The notes below the pieces were generated by a model, which saw nothing but the letters and a program-made list of their open reading frames with translations, was not told where the DNA came from and did not search any database. A DNA stretch of 64,000 nucleotides from NCBI GenBank assembly GCA_033782935.1, contig JAWQEG010000630.1:1706501-1770500 (forward strand), in the 5' to 3' direction. The translations under genes were made by a program, and so were the position numbers. This document shows positions 1 to 10,660 of this stretch, piece by piece (position 1 is the first letter of the stretch; each line of letters starts with the position of its first letter). The DNA comes from Petrolisthes cinctipes (taxonomy: Eukaryota; Arthropoda; Malacostraca; Decapoda; Porcellanidae).

Positions 1-2
1 TT

Positions 3-2006
3 GGGGTCCCAGAAGCAATCTGTACATGCCTACTCCGTGTTAGAGTATTTTCAAAATACAGGCCAAAAACATACTGAAAATCGATCTTTTAGGTGCCCAA
101 AAGTCGATATGTGCATGCATCTTCTGTACCCGTTTATATCTCAAATTCTGACTCAAAACACCCGAAAATTCGATATTTTGGGGTCCCAGAAGCGATCTGT
201 ACATGCCTACTCCGTGTTAGAGTATTTTCAAAATTCAGGCCCAAAACATGCTGAAAATCGATATTTTTGGTGCCCAAAGTCAATATGTGCATGTATCTTC
301 TGTACCCGTTTATATCTCAAATTCAGGCTCAAAACACCCGAAAATTCAATATTTTGGGGTCCCAGAAGCAATCTGTACATGCCTACACAGTGCTAGAATA
401 TTTTCAAAACATAGGCTAAAAACATGCTAAAACTCGACATTTTAGGTGCCAAAAAATCGATATCTTAAATTCAGTCCCAAAACACCCGAAAATTCGATAT
501 TTAGAGGTCCCAGAAGGAATCTGTACATGCCTACTCCGTGTTAAAGTATTTTCAAAATACAGGCCAAAAACATACTGAAAATCGATCTTTTAGGTGCCCA
601 AAAGTCGATATGTGCATGCATCTTCTGTACCCGTTTATATCTCAAATTCTGACTCAAAACACCCGAAAATTCGATATTTTGGGGTCCCAGAAGCGATCTG
701 TAAATGCCTACTCCGTGTTAGAGTATTTTCAAAATTCAGGCCCAAAACATGCTGAAAATCGATATTTTTGGTGCCCAAAGTCAATATGTGCATGTATCTT
801 CTGTACCCGTTTATATATCAAATTCAGGCTCAAAACATCCGAAAATTCAATATTTTGGGGTCCCAGAAGCAATCTGTACATGCCTACTCAGTGCTAGAAT
901 ATTTTCAAAATATAGGCTAAAAACATGCTAAAAATCGATCTTTTAGGAGCCAAAAAGTCGATATCTCAAATTCAGTCCCAAAACACCCGAAAATTCGATA
1001 TTTAGGGGTCCCAGAAGCGATCTGTACATGCCTACTCCGTGTTAGAGTATTTTCAAAATACATGCTCAAAACATACTTAAAATCGATCTTTCAGGTGCAC
1101 AAAAGTCGATATGTGCATGCATCTTCAGTACCCGTTTATATCTCAAATTCTGGCTCAAAACACCCGAAAATTCAATATTTTGGGGTCCCAGAAGCAATCT
1201 GTACATGCCTACTCAGTGTTAGAGTATTTTCAAAATACAGGCCCAAAACATGCTGAAAATCGATATTTTAGATGCCCAAAGTCAATATGTGCATGTATCT
1301 TCTGTACCCGTTTATATCTCAAATTCAGGCTCAAAACACCCGAAAATTCAATATTTTGGGGTCCCAGAAGCAATCTGTACATGCCTACTCAGTGCTAGAA
1401 TATTTTCAAAATATAGGCTAAAAACATGCTAAAAATCGATCTTTTAGGTGCCAAAAAGTCGATATCTCAAATTCAGTCCCAAAACACCCGAAAATTCGAT
1501 ATTTAGGGGTCCCAGAATCGATCTGTACATGCCTACTCCGTGTTAGAGTATTTTCAAAATACATGCTCAAAACATACTGAAAATCGATCTTTTAGGTGCA
1601 CAAAAGTCGATATGTGCATGCATCTTCAGTACCCGTTTATATCTCAAATTCAGGCTCAAAACACCCGAAAATTCAATACTTTGGGGTCCCAGAAGCAATC
1701 TGTACATGCCTACTCAGTGTTAGAGTATTTTCAAAATACAGGCCCAAAACATGCTGAAAATCGATATTTTAGATGCCCAAAGTCAATATGTGCATGTATC
1801 TTCTGTACCCGTTTATATCTCTAATTCAGGCTCAAAACACCCGAAAATTCAATATTTTGGGGTCCCAAAAGCAATCTGTACATGCCTACTCAGTGCTAGA
1901 ATATTTTCAAAATATAGGCTAAAAACATGCTAAAAATCGATCTTTTAGGAGCCAAAAAGTCGATATCTCAAATTCAGTCCCAAAACACCCGAAAATTCGA
2001 TATTTA
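3..2006 (+). repeat. Four regular A-B-C HORs; first two family II
   Basis: HORs start at 3, 504, 1005 and 1506. The first two have family II A and B monomers (ACAGGCCAAAAACATAC, ATATTTTTGGTGCCC). The next two are family I. C 356-503 carries the rare variants AAAACATAGG and AAACTCGAC, repeated in the duplicate copy at 28,928. Confidence 0.92.
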
Positions 2007-2673
2007 GGGGTCCCAGAAGCGATCTGTACATGCCTACTCCGTGTTAGAGTATTTTCAAAATACATGCTCAAAACATACTTAAAATCGATCTTTTAGGTGC
2101 ACAAAAGTCGATATGTGCATGCATCTTCAGTACCCGTTTATATCTCAAATTCAGGCTCAAAACACCCGAAAATTCAATATTTTGGGGTCCCAGAAGCAAT
2201 CTGTACATGCCTACTCAGTGTTAGAGTATTTTCAAAATACAGGCCCAAAACATGCTGAAAATCGATATTTTAGATGCCCAAAGTCAATATGTGCATGTAT
2301 CTTCAGTACCCGTTTATATCTCAAATTCAGGCTCAAAACACCCGAAAATTCAATATTTTGGGGTCCCAGAAGCAATCTGTACATGCCTACTCAGTGTTAG
2401 AGTATTTTCAAAATACAGGCCCAAAACATGCTGAAAATCGATATTTTAGATGCCCAAAGTCAATATGTGCATGTATCTTCTGTACCCGTTTATATCTCAA
2501 ATTCAGGCTCAAAACACCGGAAAATTCAATATTTTGGGGTCCCAGAAGCAATCTGTACAGAGCTAGAATATTTTCAAAATATAGGCTAAAAACATGCTAA
2601 AAATCGATCTTTTAGGTGCCAAAAAGTCGATATCTCAAATTCAGTCCCAAAACACCCGAAAATTCGATATTTA
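2007..2673 (+). repeat. Expanded HOR A-B-B-C' with a fusion joint
   Basis: A 2007, B 2184, second B 2360, C' 2536-2673 (138 bp). The second B is a fusion. Up to about 2459 it matches the monomer at 30,932; from about 2518 it matches the end of the family II B at 33,260 (CACCGGAAAATTC, then ACAGAGCTAG). A 2,328-bp segment present in the duplicate copy is absent here. Confidence 0.85.
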
Positions 2674-3498
2674 GGGGTCCCAGAAGCGATCTGTACATGT
2701 ATACTACGTGTTAGAGTATTTTCAAAATACATGCTCAAAACATACTGAAAATCGATCTTTTAGGTGAACAAAAGTCGATATGTGCATGCATCTTCAGTAC
2801 CCGTTTATATCTCAAATTCAGGCTCAAAACAAACGAAAATTCAATATTTTGGGGTCCCAGAAGCAATCTGTACATGCCTACTCAGTGTTAGAGTATTTTC
2901 AAAATACAGGCCCAAAACATGCTGAAAATCGATATTTTAGATGCCCAAAGTCAATATGTGCATGTATCTTCTGTACCCGTTTATATCACAAATTCAGGCT
3001 CAAAACACCCGAAAATTCAATATTTTGGGGTCCCAGAAGCAATCTGTACATGCCTACACAGTGCTAGAATATTTTCAAAATATAGGCTAAAAACATGCTA
3101 AAAATTGACATTTTAGGTGCCAAAAAATCGATAACTCAAATTCAGTCCCAAAACACCCGAAAATTCGATATTTAGAGGTCCCAGAAGGTATCTGTACATG
3201 CCTACTCCGTGTTAGATTATTTTCAAAATTCAGGCCCAAAACATGCTGAAAATCGATATTTTTGGTGCCCAAAGTCAATATGTGCATGTATCTTCTGTAC
3301 CCGTTTATATCTCAAATTCAGGCTCAAAACACCCGAAAATTCAATATTTTGGGGTCCCAGAAGCAATCTGTACATGCCTACTCAGTGCTAGAATATTTTC
3401 AAAATATAGGCTAAAAACATGCTAAAAATCGATCTTTTAGGTGCCAAAAAGTCGATATCTCAAATTCAGTCCCAAAACACCCGAAAATTCGATATTTA
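2674..3498 (+). repeat. A-B-C HOR plus 324-bp hybrid dimer
   Basis: A 2674 (with TGAACAAAAG), B 2851, C 3027, then an A/B hybrid at 3175 starting GAGGTCCCAGAAGGTATC with the private GTTAGATTATTTTC, then C 3351. The hybrid has a family II A-type left end joined to a B-type right end, so one monomer has been lost. Confidence 0.87.
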
Positions 3499-5001
3499 GG
3501 GGTCCCAGAAGCGATCTGTACATGCCTACTTCGTGTTAGAGTATTTTCAAAATACATGCTCAAAACATACTGAAAATCGATCTTTTAGGTGCACAAAAGT
3601 CGATATGTGCATGCATCTTCAGTACCCGTTTATATCTCAAATTCAGGCTCAAAACACCCGAAAATTCAATATTTTGGGGTCCTAGAAGCAATCTGTACAT
3701 GCCTACTCAGTGTTAGAGTATTTTCAAAATACAGGCCCAAAACATGCTGAAAATCGATATTTTAGAAGCCCAAAGTCAATATGTGCATGTATCTTCTGTA
3801 CCCGTTTATATCTCAAATTCAGGCTCAAAACACCCGAAAATTCAATATTTTGGGGTCCCAGAAGCAATCTGTACATGCCTACTCAGTGCTAGAATATTTT
3901 CAAAATATAGGCTAAAAACATGCTAAAAATCGATCTTTTAGGTGCCAAAAAGTCGATATCTCAAATTCAGTCCCAAAACACCCGAAAATTCGATATTTAG
4001 GGGTCCCAGAAGCGATCTGTACATGCCTACTCCGTGTTAGAGTATTTTCAAAATACATGCTCAAAACATACTGAAAATCGATCTTTTAGGTGCACAAAAG
4101 TCGATATGTGCATGCATCTTCAGTACCCGTTTATATCTCAAATTCAGGCTCAAAACACCCGAAAATTCAATATTTTGGGGTCCTAGAAGCAATCTGTACA
4201 TGCCTACTCAGTGTTAGAGTATTTTTAAAATACAGGCCCAAAACATGCTGAAAATCGATATTTTAGATGCCCAAAGTCAATATGTGCATGTATCTTCTGT
4301 ACCCGTTTATATCTCAAATTCAGGCTCAAAACACCCGAAAATTCAATATTTTGGGGTCCCAGAAGCAATCTGTACATGCCTACTCAGTGCTAGAATATTT
4401 TCAAAATATAGGCTAAAAACATGCTAAAAATCGATCTTTTAGGTGCCAAAAAGTCGATATCTCAAATTCAGTCCCAAAACACCCGAAAATTCGATATTTA
4501 GGGGTCCCAGAAGCGATCTGTACATGCCTACTCCGTGTTAGAGTATTTTCAAAATACATGCTCAAAACATACTGAAAATCGATCTTTTAGGTGCACAAAA
4601 GTCGATATGTGCATGCATCTTCAGTACCCGTTTATATCTCAAATTCAGGCTCAAAACACCCGAAAATTCAATATTTTGGGGTCCTAGAAGCAATCCGTAC
4701 ATGCCTACTCAGTGTTAGAGTATTTTCAAAATACAGGCCCAAAACATGCTGAAAATCGATATTTTAGATACCCAAAGTCAATATGTGCATGTATCTTCTG
4801 TACCCGATTATATCTCAAATTCAGGCTCAAAACACCCGAAAATTCAATATTTTGGCGTCCCAGAAGCAATCTGTACATGCCTACTCAGTGCTAGAATATT
4901 TTCAAAATATAGGCTAAAAACATGCTAAAAATCGATCTTTTAGGTGCCAAAAAGTCGATATCTCAAATTCAGTCCCAAAACACCCGAAAATTCGATATTT
5001 A

Positions 5002-5178
5002 GGGGTCCCAGAAGCGATCTGTACATGCCTACTCCGTGTTAGAGTATTTTCAAAATACATGCTCAAAACATACTGAAAATCGATCTTTTAGGTGCACAAA
5101 AGTCGATATGTGCATGCATCTTCAGTACCCGTTTATATCTCAAATTCAGGCTCAAAACACCCGAAAATTCAATATTTT
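5002..5178 (+). repeat. Class A monomer, 177 bp (family I type)
   Basis: Diagnostic features are GAAGCGATCTG near the start, ACTCCGTG, ACATGCTCAAAACATACTG, TGCACAAAAGTCGATATG and the 8-bp palindrome TGCATGCA. It is one base longer than B because it reads CAAAAGTCG where B reads CAAAGTCA. Family II A monomers read ACAGGCCAAAAACATAC and CTGGCCCTAAAC instead. Confidence 0.93.
5044..5058. other. Conserved 7-bp dyad with 1-bp centre (class A example)
   Basis: GTATTTT-C-AAAATAC is a perfect inverted repeat at monomer positions 43-57. The same dyad is in the neighbouring B monomer at 5221-5235. The C monomer keeps a perfect dyad at 5397-5411 with a changed outer pair, ATATTTT-C-AAAATAT. It may be a protein site or a cruciform-prone element; function is inferred. 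Confidence 0.8.
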
Positions 5179-5354
5179 GGGGTCCCAGAAGCAATCTGTA
5201 GATGCCTACTCAGTGTTAGAGTATTTTCAAAATACAGGCCCAAAACATGCTGAAAATCGATATTTTAGATGCCCAAAGTCAATATGTGCATGTATCTTCT
5301 ATACCCGTTTATATCTCAAATTCAGGCTCAAAACACCCGAAAATTCAATATTTT
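5179..5354 (+). repeat. Class B monomer, 176 bp
   Basis: Diagnostic features are GAAGCAATCTG, ACTCAGTGTTAGAG, ACAGGCCCAAAACATGCTG, TTTTAGATGCCC and GTCAATATGTGCATGTATC. Family II B monomers carry AAATTCAGGCCC and ATATTTTTGGTGCCC. This copy carries the GTAGATGCC and CTTCTATACCC variants that mark one HOR subtype. Confidence 0.93.
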
Positions 5355-5502
5355 GGGGTCCCAGAAGCAATCTGTACATGCCTACTCAGTGCTAGAATAT
5401 TTTCAAAATATAGGCTAAAAACATGCTAAAAATCGATCTTTTAGGTGCCAAAAAGTCGATATCTCAAATTCAGTCCCAAAACACCCGAAAATTCGATATT
5501 TA
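5355..5502 (+). repeat. Class C monomer, 148 bp, carrying a 29-bp deletion
   Basis: Diagnostic features are CAGTGCTAGAATATTTTC, ATATAGGCTAAAAACATGC, GTGCCAAAAAGTCGATATCTC and the end TTCGATATTTA. Compared with A, the stretch from GTGCATGC to TTTATAT (29 bp) is missing, and 177 minus 29 gives 148. The join lies in ATAT at about 5459-5462. The in-frame TAG in GTGCTAGAA ends most of the apparent reading frames. Confidence 0.93.
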
Positions 5503-6003
5503 GGGGTCCCAGAAGCGATCTGTACATGCCTACTCCGTGTTAGAGTATTTTCAAAATACATGCTCAAAACATACTGAAAATCGATCTTTTAGGTGCACAA
5601 AAGTCGATATGTGCATGCATCTTCAGTACCCGTTTATATCTCAAATTCAGGCTCAAAACCCCAGAAAATTCAATATTTTGGGGTCCTAGAAGCAATCTGT
5701 ACATGCCTACTCAGTGTTAGAGTATTTTCAAAATACAGGCCCAAAACATGCTGAAAATCGATATTTTAGATGCCCAAAGTCAATATGTGCATGTATCTTC
5801 TGTACCCGTTTATATCTCAAATTCAGGCTCAAAACACCCGAAAATTCAATATTTTGGGGTCCCAGAAGCAATCTGTACATGCCTACTCAGTGCTAGAATA
5901 TTTTCAAAATATAGGCTAAAAACATGCTAAAAATCGATCTTTTAGGTGCCAAAAAGTCGATATCTCAAATTCAGTCCCAAAACACCTGAAAATTCGATAT
6001 TTA

Positions 6004-6327
6004 GGGGTCCCAGAAGCGATCTGTACATGCCTACTCCGTGTTAGAGTATTTTCAAAATACAGGCCCAAAACATGCTGAAAATCGATATTTTAGATGCCCA
6101 AAGTCAATATGTGCATGTATCTTCTGTACCCGTTTATATCTCAAATTCAGGCTCAAAACACCCGAAAATTCAATATTTTGGGGTCCCAGAAGCAATCTGT
6201 ACATGCCTACTCAGTGCTAGAATATTTTCAAAATATAGGCTAAAAACATGCTAAAAATCGATCTTTTAGGTGCCAAAAAGTCGATATCTCAAATTCAGTC
6301 CCAAAACACCCGAAAATTCGATATTTA
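6004..6327 (+). repeat. 324-bp hybrid dimer (A/B + C)
   Basis: Monomer 6004-6179 begins as A (GAAGCGATC, ACTCCGTG) and ends as B (ACAGGCCCAAAACATGCTG). C 6180-6327 follows. The preceding C ends CACCTGAAAATTC instead of CACCCG. The same tag precedes the dimers at 34,399, 35,725 and 37,051, so they look clonal. Confidence 0.88.
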
Positions 6328-9300
6328 GGGGTCCCAGAAGCGATCTGTACATGCCTACTCCGTGTTAGAGTATTTTCAAAATGCATGCTCAAAACATACT
6401 GAAAATCGATCTTTTAGGTGCACAAAAGTCGATATGTGCATGCATCTTCAGTACCCGTTTATATCTCAAATTCAGGCTCAAAACACCCGAAAATTCAATA
6501 TTTTGGGGTCCTAGAAGCAATCTGTACATGCCTACTCAGTGTTAGAGTATTTTCAAAATACAGGCCCAAAACATGCTGAAAATCGATATTTTAGATGCCC
6601 AAAGTCAATATGTGCATGTATCTTCTGTACCCGTTTATATCTCAAATTCAGGCTCAAAACACCCGAAAATTCAATATTTTGGGGTCCCAGAAGCAATCTG
6701 TACATGCCTACTCAGTGCTAGAATATTTTCAAAATATAGGCTAAAAACATGCTAAAAACCGATCTTTTAGGTGCCAAAAAGTCGATATCTCAAATTCAGT
6801 CCCAAAACACCCGAAAATTCGATATTTAGGGGTCCCAGAAGCGATCTGTACATGCCTACTCCGTGTTAGAGTATTTTCAAAATACATGCTCAAAACATAC
6901 TGAAAATCGATCTTTTAGGTGCACAAAAGTCGATATGTGCATGCATCTTCAGTACCCGTTTATATCTCAAATTCAGGCTCAAAACACCCGAAAATTCAAT
7001 ATTTTGGGGTCCTAGAAGCAATCCGTACATGCCTACTCAGTGTTAGAGTATTTTCAAAATACAGGCCCAAAACATGCTGAAAATCGATATTTTAGATGCC
7101 CAAAGTCAATATGTGCATGTATCTTCTGTACCCGTTTATATCTCAAATTCAGGCTCAAAACACCCGAAAATTCAATATTTTGGGGTCCCAGAAGCAATCT
7201 GTACATGCCTACTCAGTGCTAGAATATTTTCAAAATATAGGCTAAAAACATGCTAAAAATCGATCTTTTAGGTGCCAAAAAGTCGATATCTCAAATTCAG
7301 TCCCAAAACACCCGAAAATTCGATATTTAGGGGTCCCAGAAGCGATCTGTACATGCCTACTCCGTGTTAGAGTATTTTCAAAATACATGCTCAAAACATA
7401 CTGAAAATCGATCTTTTAGGTGCACAAAAGTCGATATGTGCATGCATCTTCAGTACCCGTTTATATCTCAAATTCAGGCTCAAAACACCCGAAAATTCAA
7501 TATTTTGGGGTCCCAGAAGCAATCTGTAGATGCCTACTCAGTGTTAGAGTATTTTCAAAATACAGGCCCAAAACATGCTGAAAATCGATATTTTAGATGC
7601 CCAAAGTCAATATGTGCATGTATCTTCTATACCCGTTTATATCTCAAATTCAGGCTCAAAACACCCGAAAATTCAATATTTTGGGGTCCCAGAAGCAATC
7701 TGTACATGCCTACTCAGTGCTAGAATATTTTCAAAATATAGGCTAAAAACATGCTAAAAATCGATCTTTTAGGTGCCAAAAAGTCGATATCTCAAATTCA
7801 GTCCCAAAACACCCGAAAATTCGATATTTAGGGGTCCCAGAAGCGATCTGTACATGCCTACTCCGTGTTAGAGTATTTTCAAAATACATGCTCAAAACAT
7901 ACTGAAAATCGATCTTTTAGGTGCACAAAAGTCGATATGTGCATGCATCTTCAGTACCCGTTTATATCTCAAATTCAGGCTCAAAACCCCAGAAAATTCA
8001 ATATTTTGTGGTCCTAGAAGCAATCTGTACATGCCTACTCAGTGTTAGAGTATTTTCAAAATACAGGCCCAAAACATGCTGAAAATCGATATTTTAGATG
8101 CCCAAAGTCAATATGTGCATGTATCTTCTGTACCCGTTTATATCTCAAATTCAGGCTCAAAACACCCGAAAATTCAATATTTTGGGGTCCCAGAAGCAAT
8201 CTGTACATGCCTACTCAGTGCTAGAATATTTTCAAAATATAGGCTAAAAACATGCTAAAAATCGATCTTTTAGGTGCCAAAAAGTCGATATCTCAAATTC
8301 AGTCCCAAAACACCCGAAAATTCGATATTTAGGGGTCCCAGAAGCGATCTGTACATGCCTACTCCGTGTTAGAGTATTTTCAAAATACATGCTCAAAACA
8401 TACTGAAAATCGATCTTTTAGGTGCACAAAAGTCGATATGTGCATGCATCTTCAGTACCCGTTTATATCTCAAATTCAGGCTCAAAACACCCGAAAATTC
8501 AATATTTTGGGGTCCCAGAAGCAATCTGTAGATGCCTACTCAGTGTTAGAGTATTTTCAAAATACAAACCCAAAACATGCTGAAAATCGATATTTTAGAT
8601 GCCCAAAGTCAATATGTGCATGTATCTTCTGTACCCGTTTATATCTCAAATTCAGGCTCAAAACACCCGAAAATTCAATATTTTGGGGTCCCAGAAGCAA
8701 TCTGTACATGCCTACTCAGTGCTAGAATATTTTCAAAATATAGGCTAAAAACATGCTAAAAATCGATCTTTTAGGTGCCAAAAAGTCGATATCTCAAATT
8801 CAGTCCCAAAACACCCGAAAATTCGATATTTAGGGGTCCCAGAAGCGATCTGTACATGCCTACTCCGTGTTAGAGTATTTTCAAAATACATGCTCAAAAC
8901 ATACTGAAAATCGATCTTTTAGGTGCACAAAAGTCGATATGTGCATGCATCTTCAGTACCCGTTTATATCTCAAATTCAGGCTCAAAACCCCAGAAAATT
9001 CAATATTTTGGGGTCCTAGAAGCAATCTGTACATGCCTACTCAGTGTTAGAGTATTTTCAAAATACAGGCCCAAAACATGCTGAAAATCGATATTTTAGA
9101 TGCCCAAAGTCAATATGTGCATGTATCTTCTGTACCCGTTTATATCTCAAATTCAGGCTCAAAACACCCGAAAATTCAATATTTTGGGGTCCCAGAAGCA
9201 ATCTGTACATGCCTACTCAGTGCTAGAATATTTTCAAAATATAGGCTAAAAACATGCTAAAAATCGATCTTTTAGGTGCCAAAAAGTCGATATCTCAAAT

Positions 9301-10335
9301 TCAGTCCCAAAACACCCGAAAATTCGATATTTAGGGGTCCCAGAAGCGATCTGTACATGCCTACTCCGTGTTAGAGTATTTTCAAAATACATGCTCAAAA
9401 CATACTGAAAATCGATCTTTTAAGTGCACAAAAGTCGATATGTGCATGCATCTTCAGTACCCGTTTATATCTCAAATTCAGGCTCAAAACACCCGAAAAT
9501 TCAATATTTTGGGGTCCCAGAAGCAATCTGTAGATGCCTACTCAGTGTTAGAGTATTTTCAAAATACAGGCCCAAAACATGCTGAAAATCGATATTTTAG
9601 ATGCCCAAAGTCAATATGTGCATGTATCTTCTGTACCCGTTTATATCTCAAATTCAGGCTCAAAACACCCGAAAATTCAATATTTTGGGGTCCCAGAAGC
9701 AATCTGTACATGCCTACTCAGTGCTAGAATATTTTCAAAATATAGGCTAAAAACATGCTAAAAATCGATCTTTTAGGTGCCAAAAAGTCGATATCTCAAA
9801 TTCAGTCCCAAAACACCCGAAAATTCGATATTTAGGGGTCCCAGAAGCGATCTGTACATGCCTACTCCGTGTTAGAGTATTTTCAAAATACATGCTCAAA
9901 ACATACTGAAAATCGATCTTTTAGGTGCACAAAAGTCGATATGTGCATGCATCTTCAGTACCCGTTTATATCTCAAATTCAGGCTCAAAACACCCGAAAA
10001 TTCAATATTTTGGGGTCCTAGAAGCAATCTGTACATGCCTACTCAGTGTTAGAGTATTTTTAAAATACAGGCCCAAAACATGCTGAAAATCGATATTTTA
10101 GATGCCCAAAGTCAATATGTGCATGTATCTTCTGTACCCGTTTATATCTCAAATTCAGGCTCAAAACACCCGAAAATTCAATATTTTGGGGTCCCAGAAG
10201 CAATCTGTACATGCCTACTCAGTGCTAGAATATTTTCAAAATATAGGCTAAAAACATGCTAAAAATCGATCTTTTAGGTGCCAAAAAGTCGATATCTCAA
10301 ATTCAGTCCCAAAACACCCGAAAATTCGATATTTA
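6328..10335 (+). repeat. Eight regular family I HORs
   Basis: Starts are 6328, 6829, 7330, 7831, 8332, 8833, 9334 and 9835. From 7330 to 9834 two subtypes alternate: GTAGATGCC units (7330, 8332, 9334) and CAAAACCCCAG plus GGTCCTAG units (7831, 8833). This gives a local 1,002-bp second-order period. The block from 6829 matches 37,876 onward (offset 31,047). Confidence 0.93.
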
Positions 10336-10660
10336 GGGGTCCCAGAAGCGATCTGTACATGCCTACTCCGTGTTAGAGTATTTTCAAAATACATGCTTAA
10401 AACATACTGAAAATCGATCTTTTAGGTGCACAAAAGTCGATATGTGCATGCATCTTCAGTACCCGTTTATATCTCAAATTCAGGCTCAAAACCCCAGAAA
10501 ATTCAATATTTTGGGGTCCTAGAAGCAATCCGTACATGCCTACTCAGTGTTAGAGTATTTTCAAAATACAGGCCCAAAACATGCTGAAAATCGATATTTT
10601 AGATGCCAAAAAGTCGATATCTCAAATTCAGTCCCAAAACACCCGAAAATTCGATATTTA
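10336..10660 (+). repeat. Shortened HOR: A + B/C hybrid (325 bp)
   Basis: A 10336-10512 is followed by a 148-bp monomer (10513-10660) that starts as B (GGTCCTAGAAGCAATCCG) and switches to C near TTTTAGATGCCAAAAAGTCG. The duplicate copy keeps a full unit here, so this is a 176-bp loss private to the left copy. Confidence 0.87.

Larger units (their letters stand above)
5002..5502 (+). repeat. Representative 501-bp HOR (A-B-C)
   Basis: This is a clean example of the basic higher-order unit: A 5002-5178, B 5179-5354, C 5355-5502. The next unit begins exactly 501 bp later at 5503. HOR copies in the regular core differ from each other at only a few bases, while A, B and C within one HOR are clearly diverged. 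That is the defining signature of HOR amplification. Confidence 0.95.
3499..6003 (+). repeat. Five regular family I HORs (501 bp each)
   Basis: Starts are 3499, 4000, 4501, 5002 and 5503. Subtypes can be read from the B start: GGTCCTAGAAG at 3676, 4177, 4678 and 5680; GTAGATGCC in the 5002 unit; AATCCGTAC in the 4501 unit; CAAAACCCCAG in the A of the 5503 unit. Confidence 0.93.

Noticed and set aside
1..396. Longest open frame in the window (131 codons, at the left edge), and the similar 119-127 codon frames in most HORs
   Set aside because: They recur with the 501-bp period, overlap in two frames, start at arbitrary ATGs inside monomers and change freely at the protein level. They are read-throughs of satellite DNA, not genes.
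3087..3287. Minus-strand open frames of 66-70 codons (also at 14,070, 15,877, 31,657, 33,987, 47,625)
   Set aside because: They occur only where a C monomer meets an A/B hybrid dimer and disappear in regular HORs. They are a by-product of the hybrid joint.
5002..5502. CENP-B box
   Set aside because: The nearest candidate, the reverse complement of CACCCGAAAATTCG, has TTCGGG but does not fit the TTCG-N4-A-N2-CGGG spacing. No match was seen in A, B or C.
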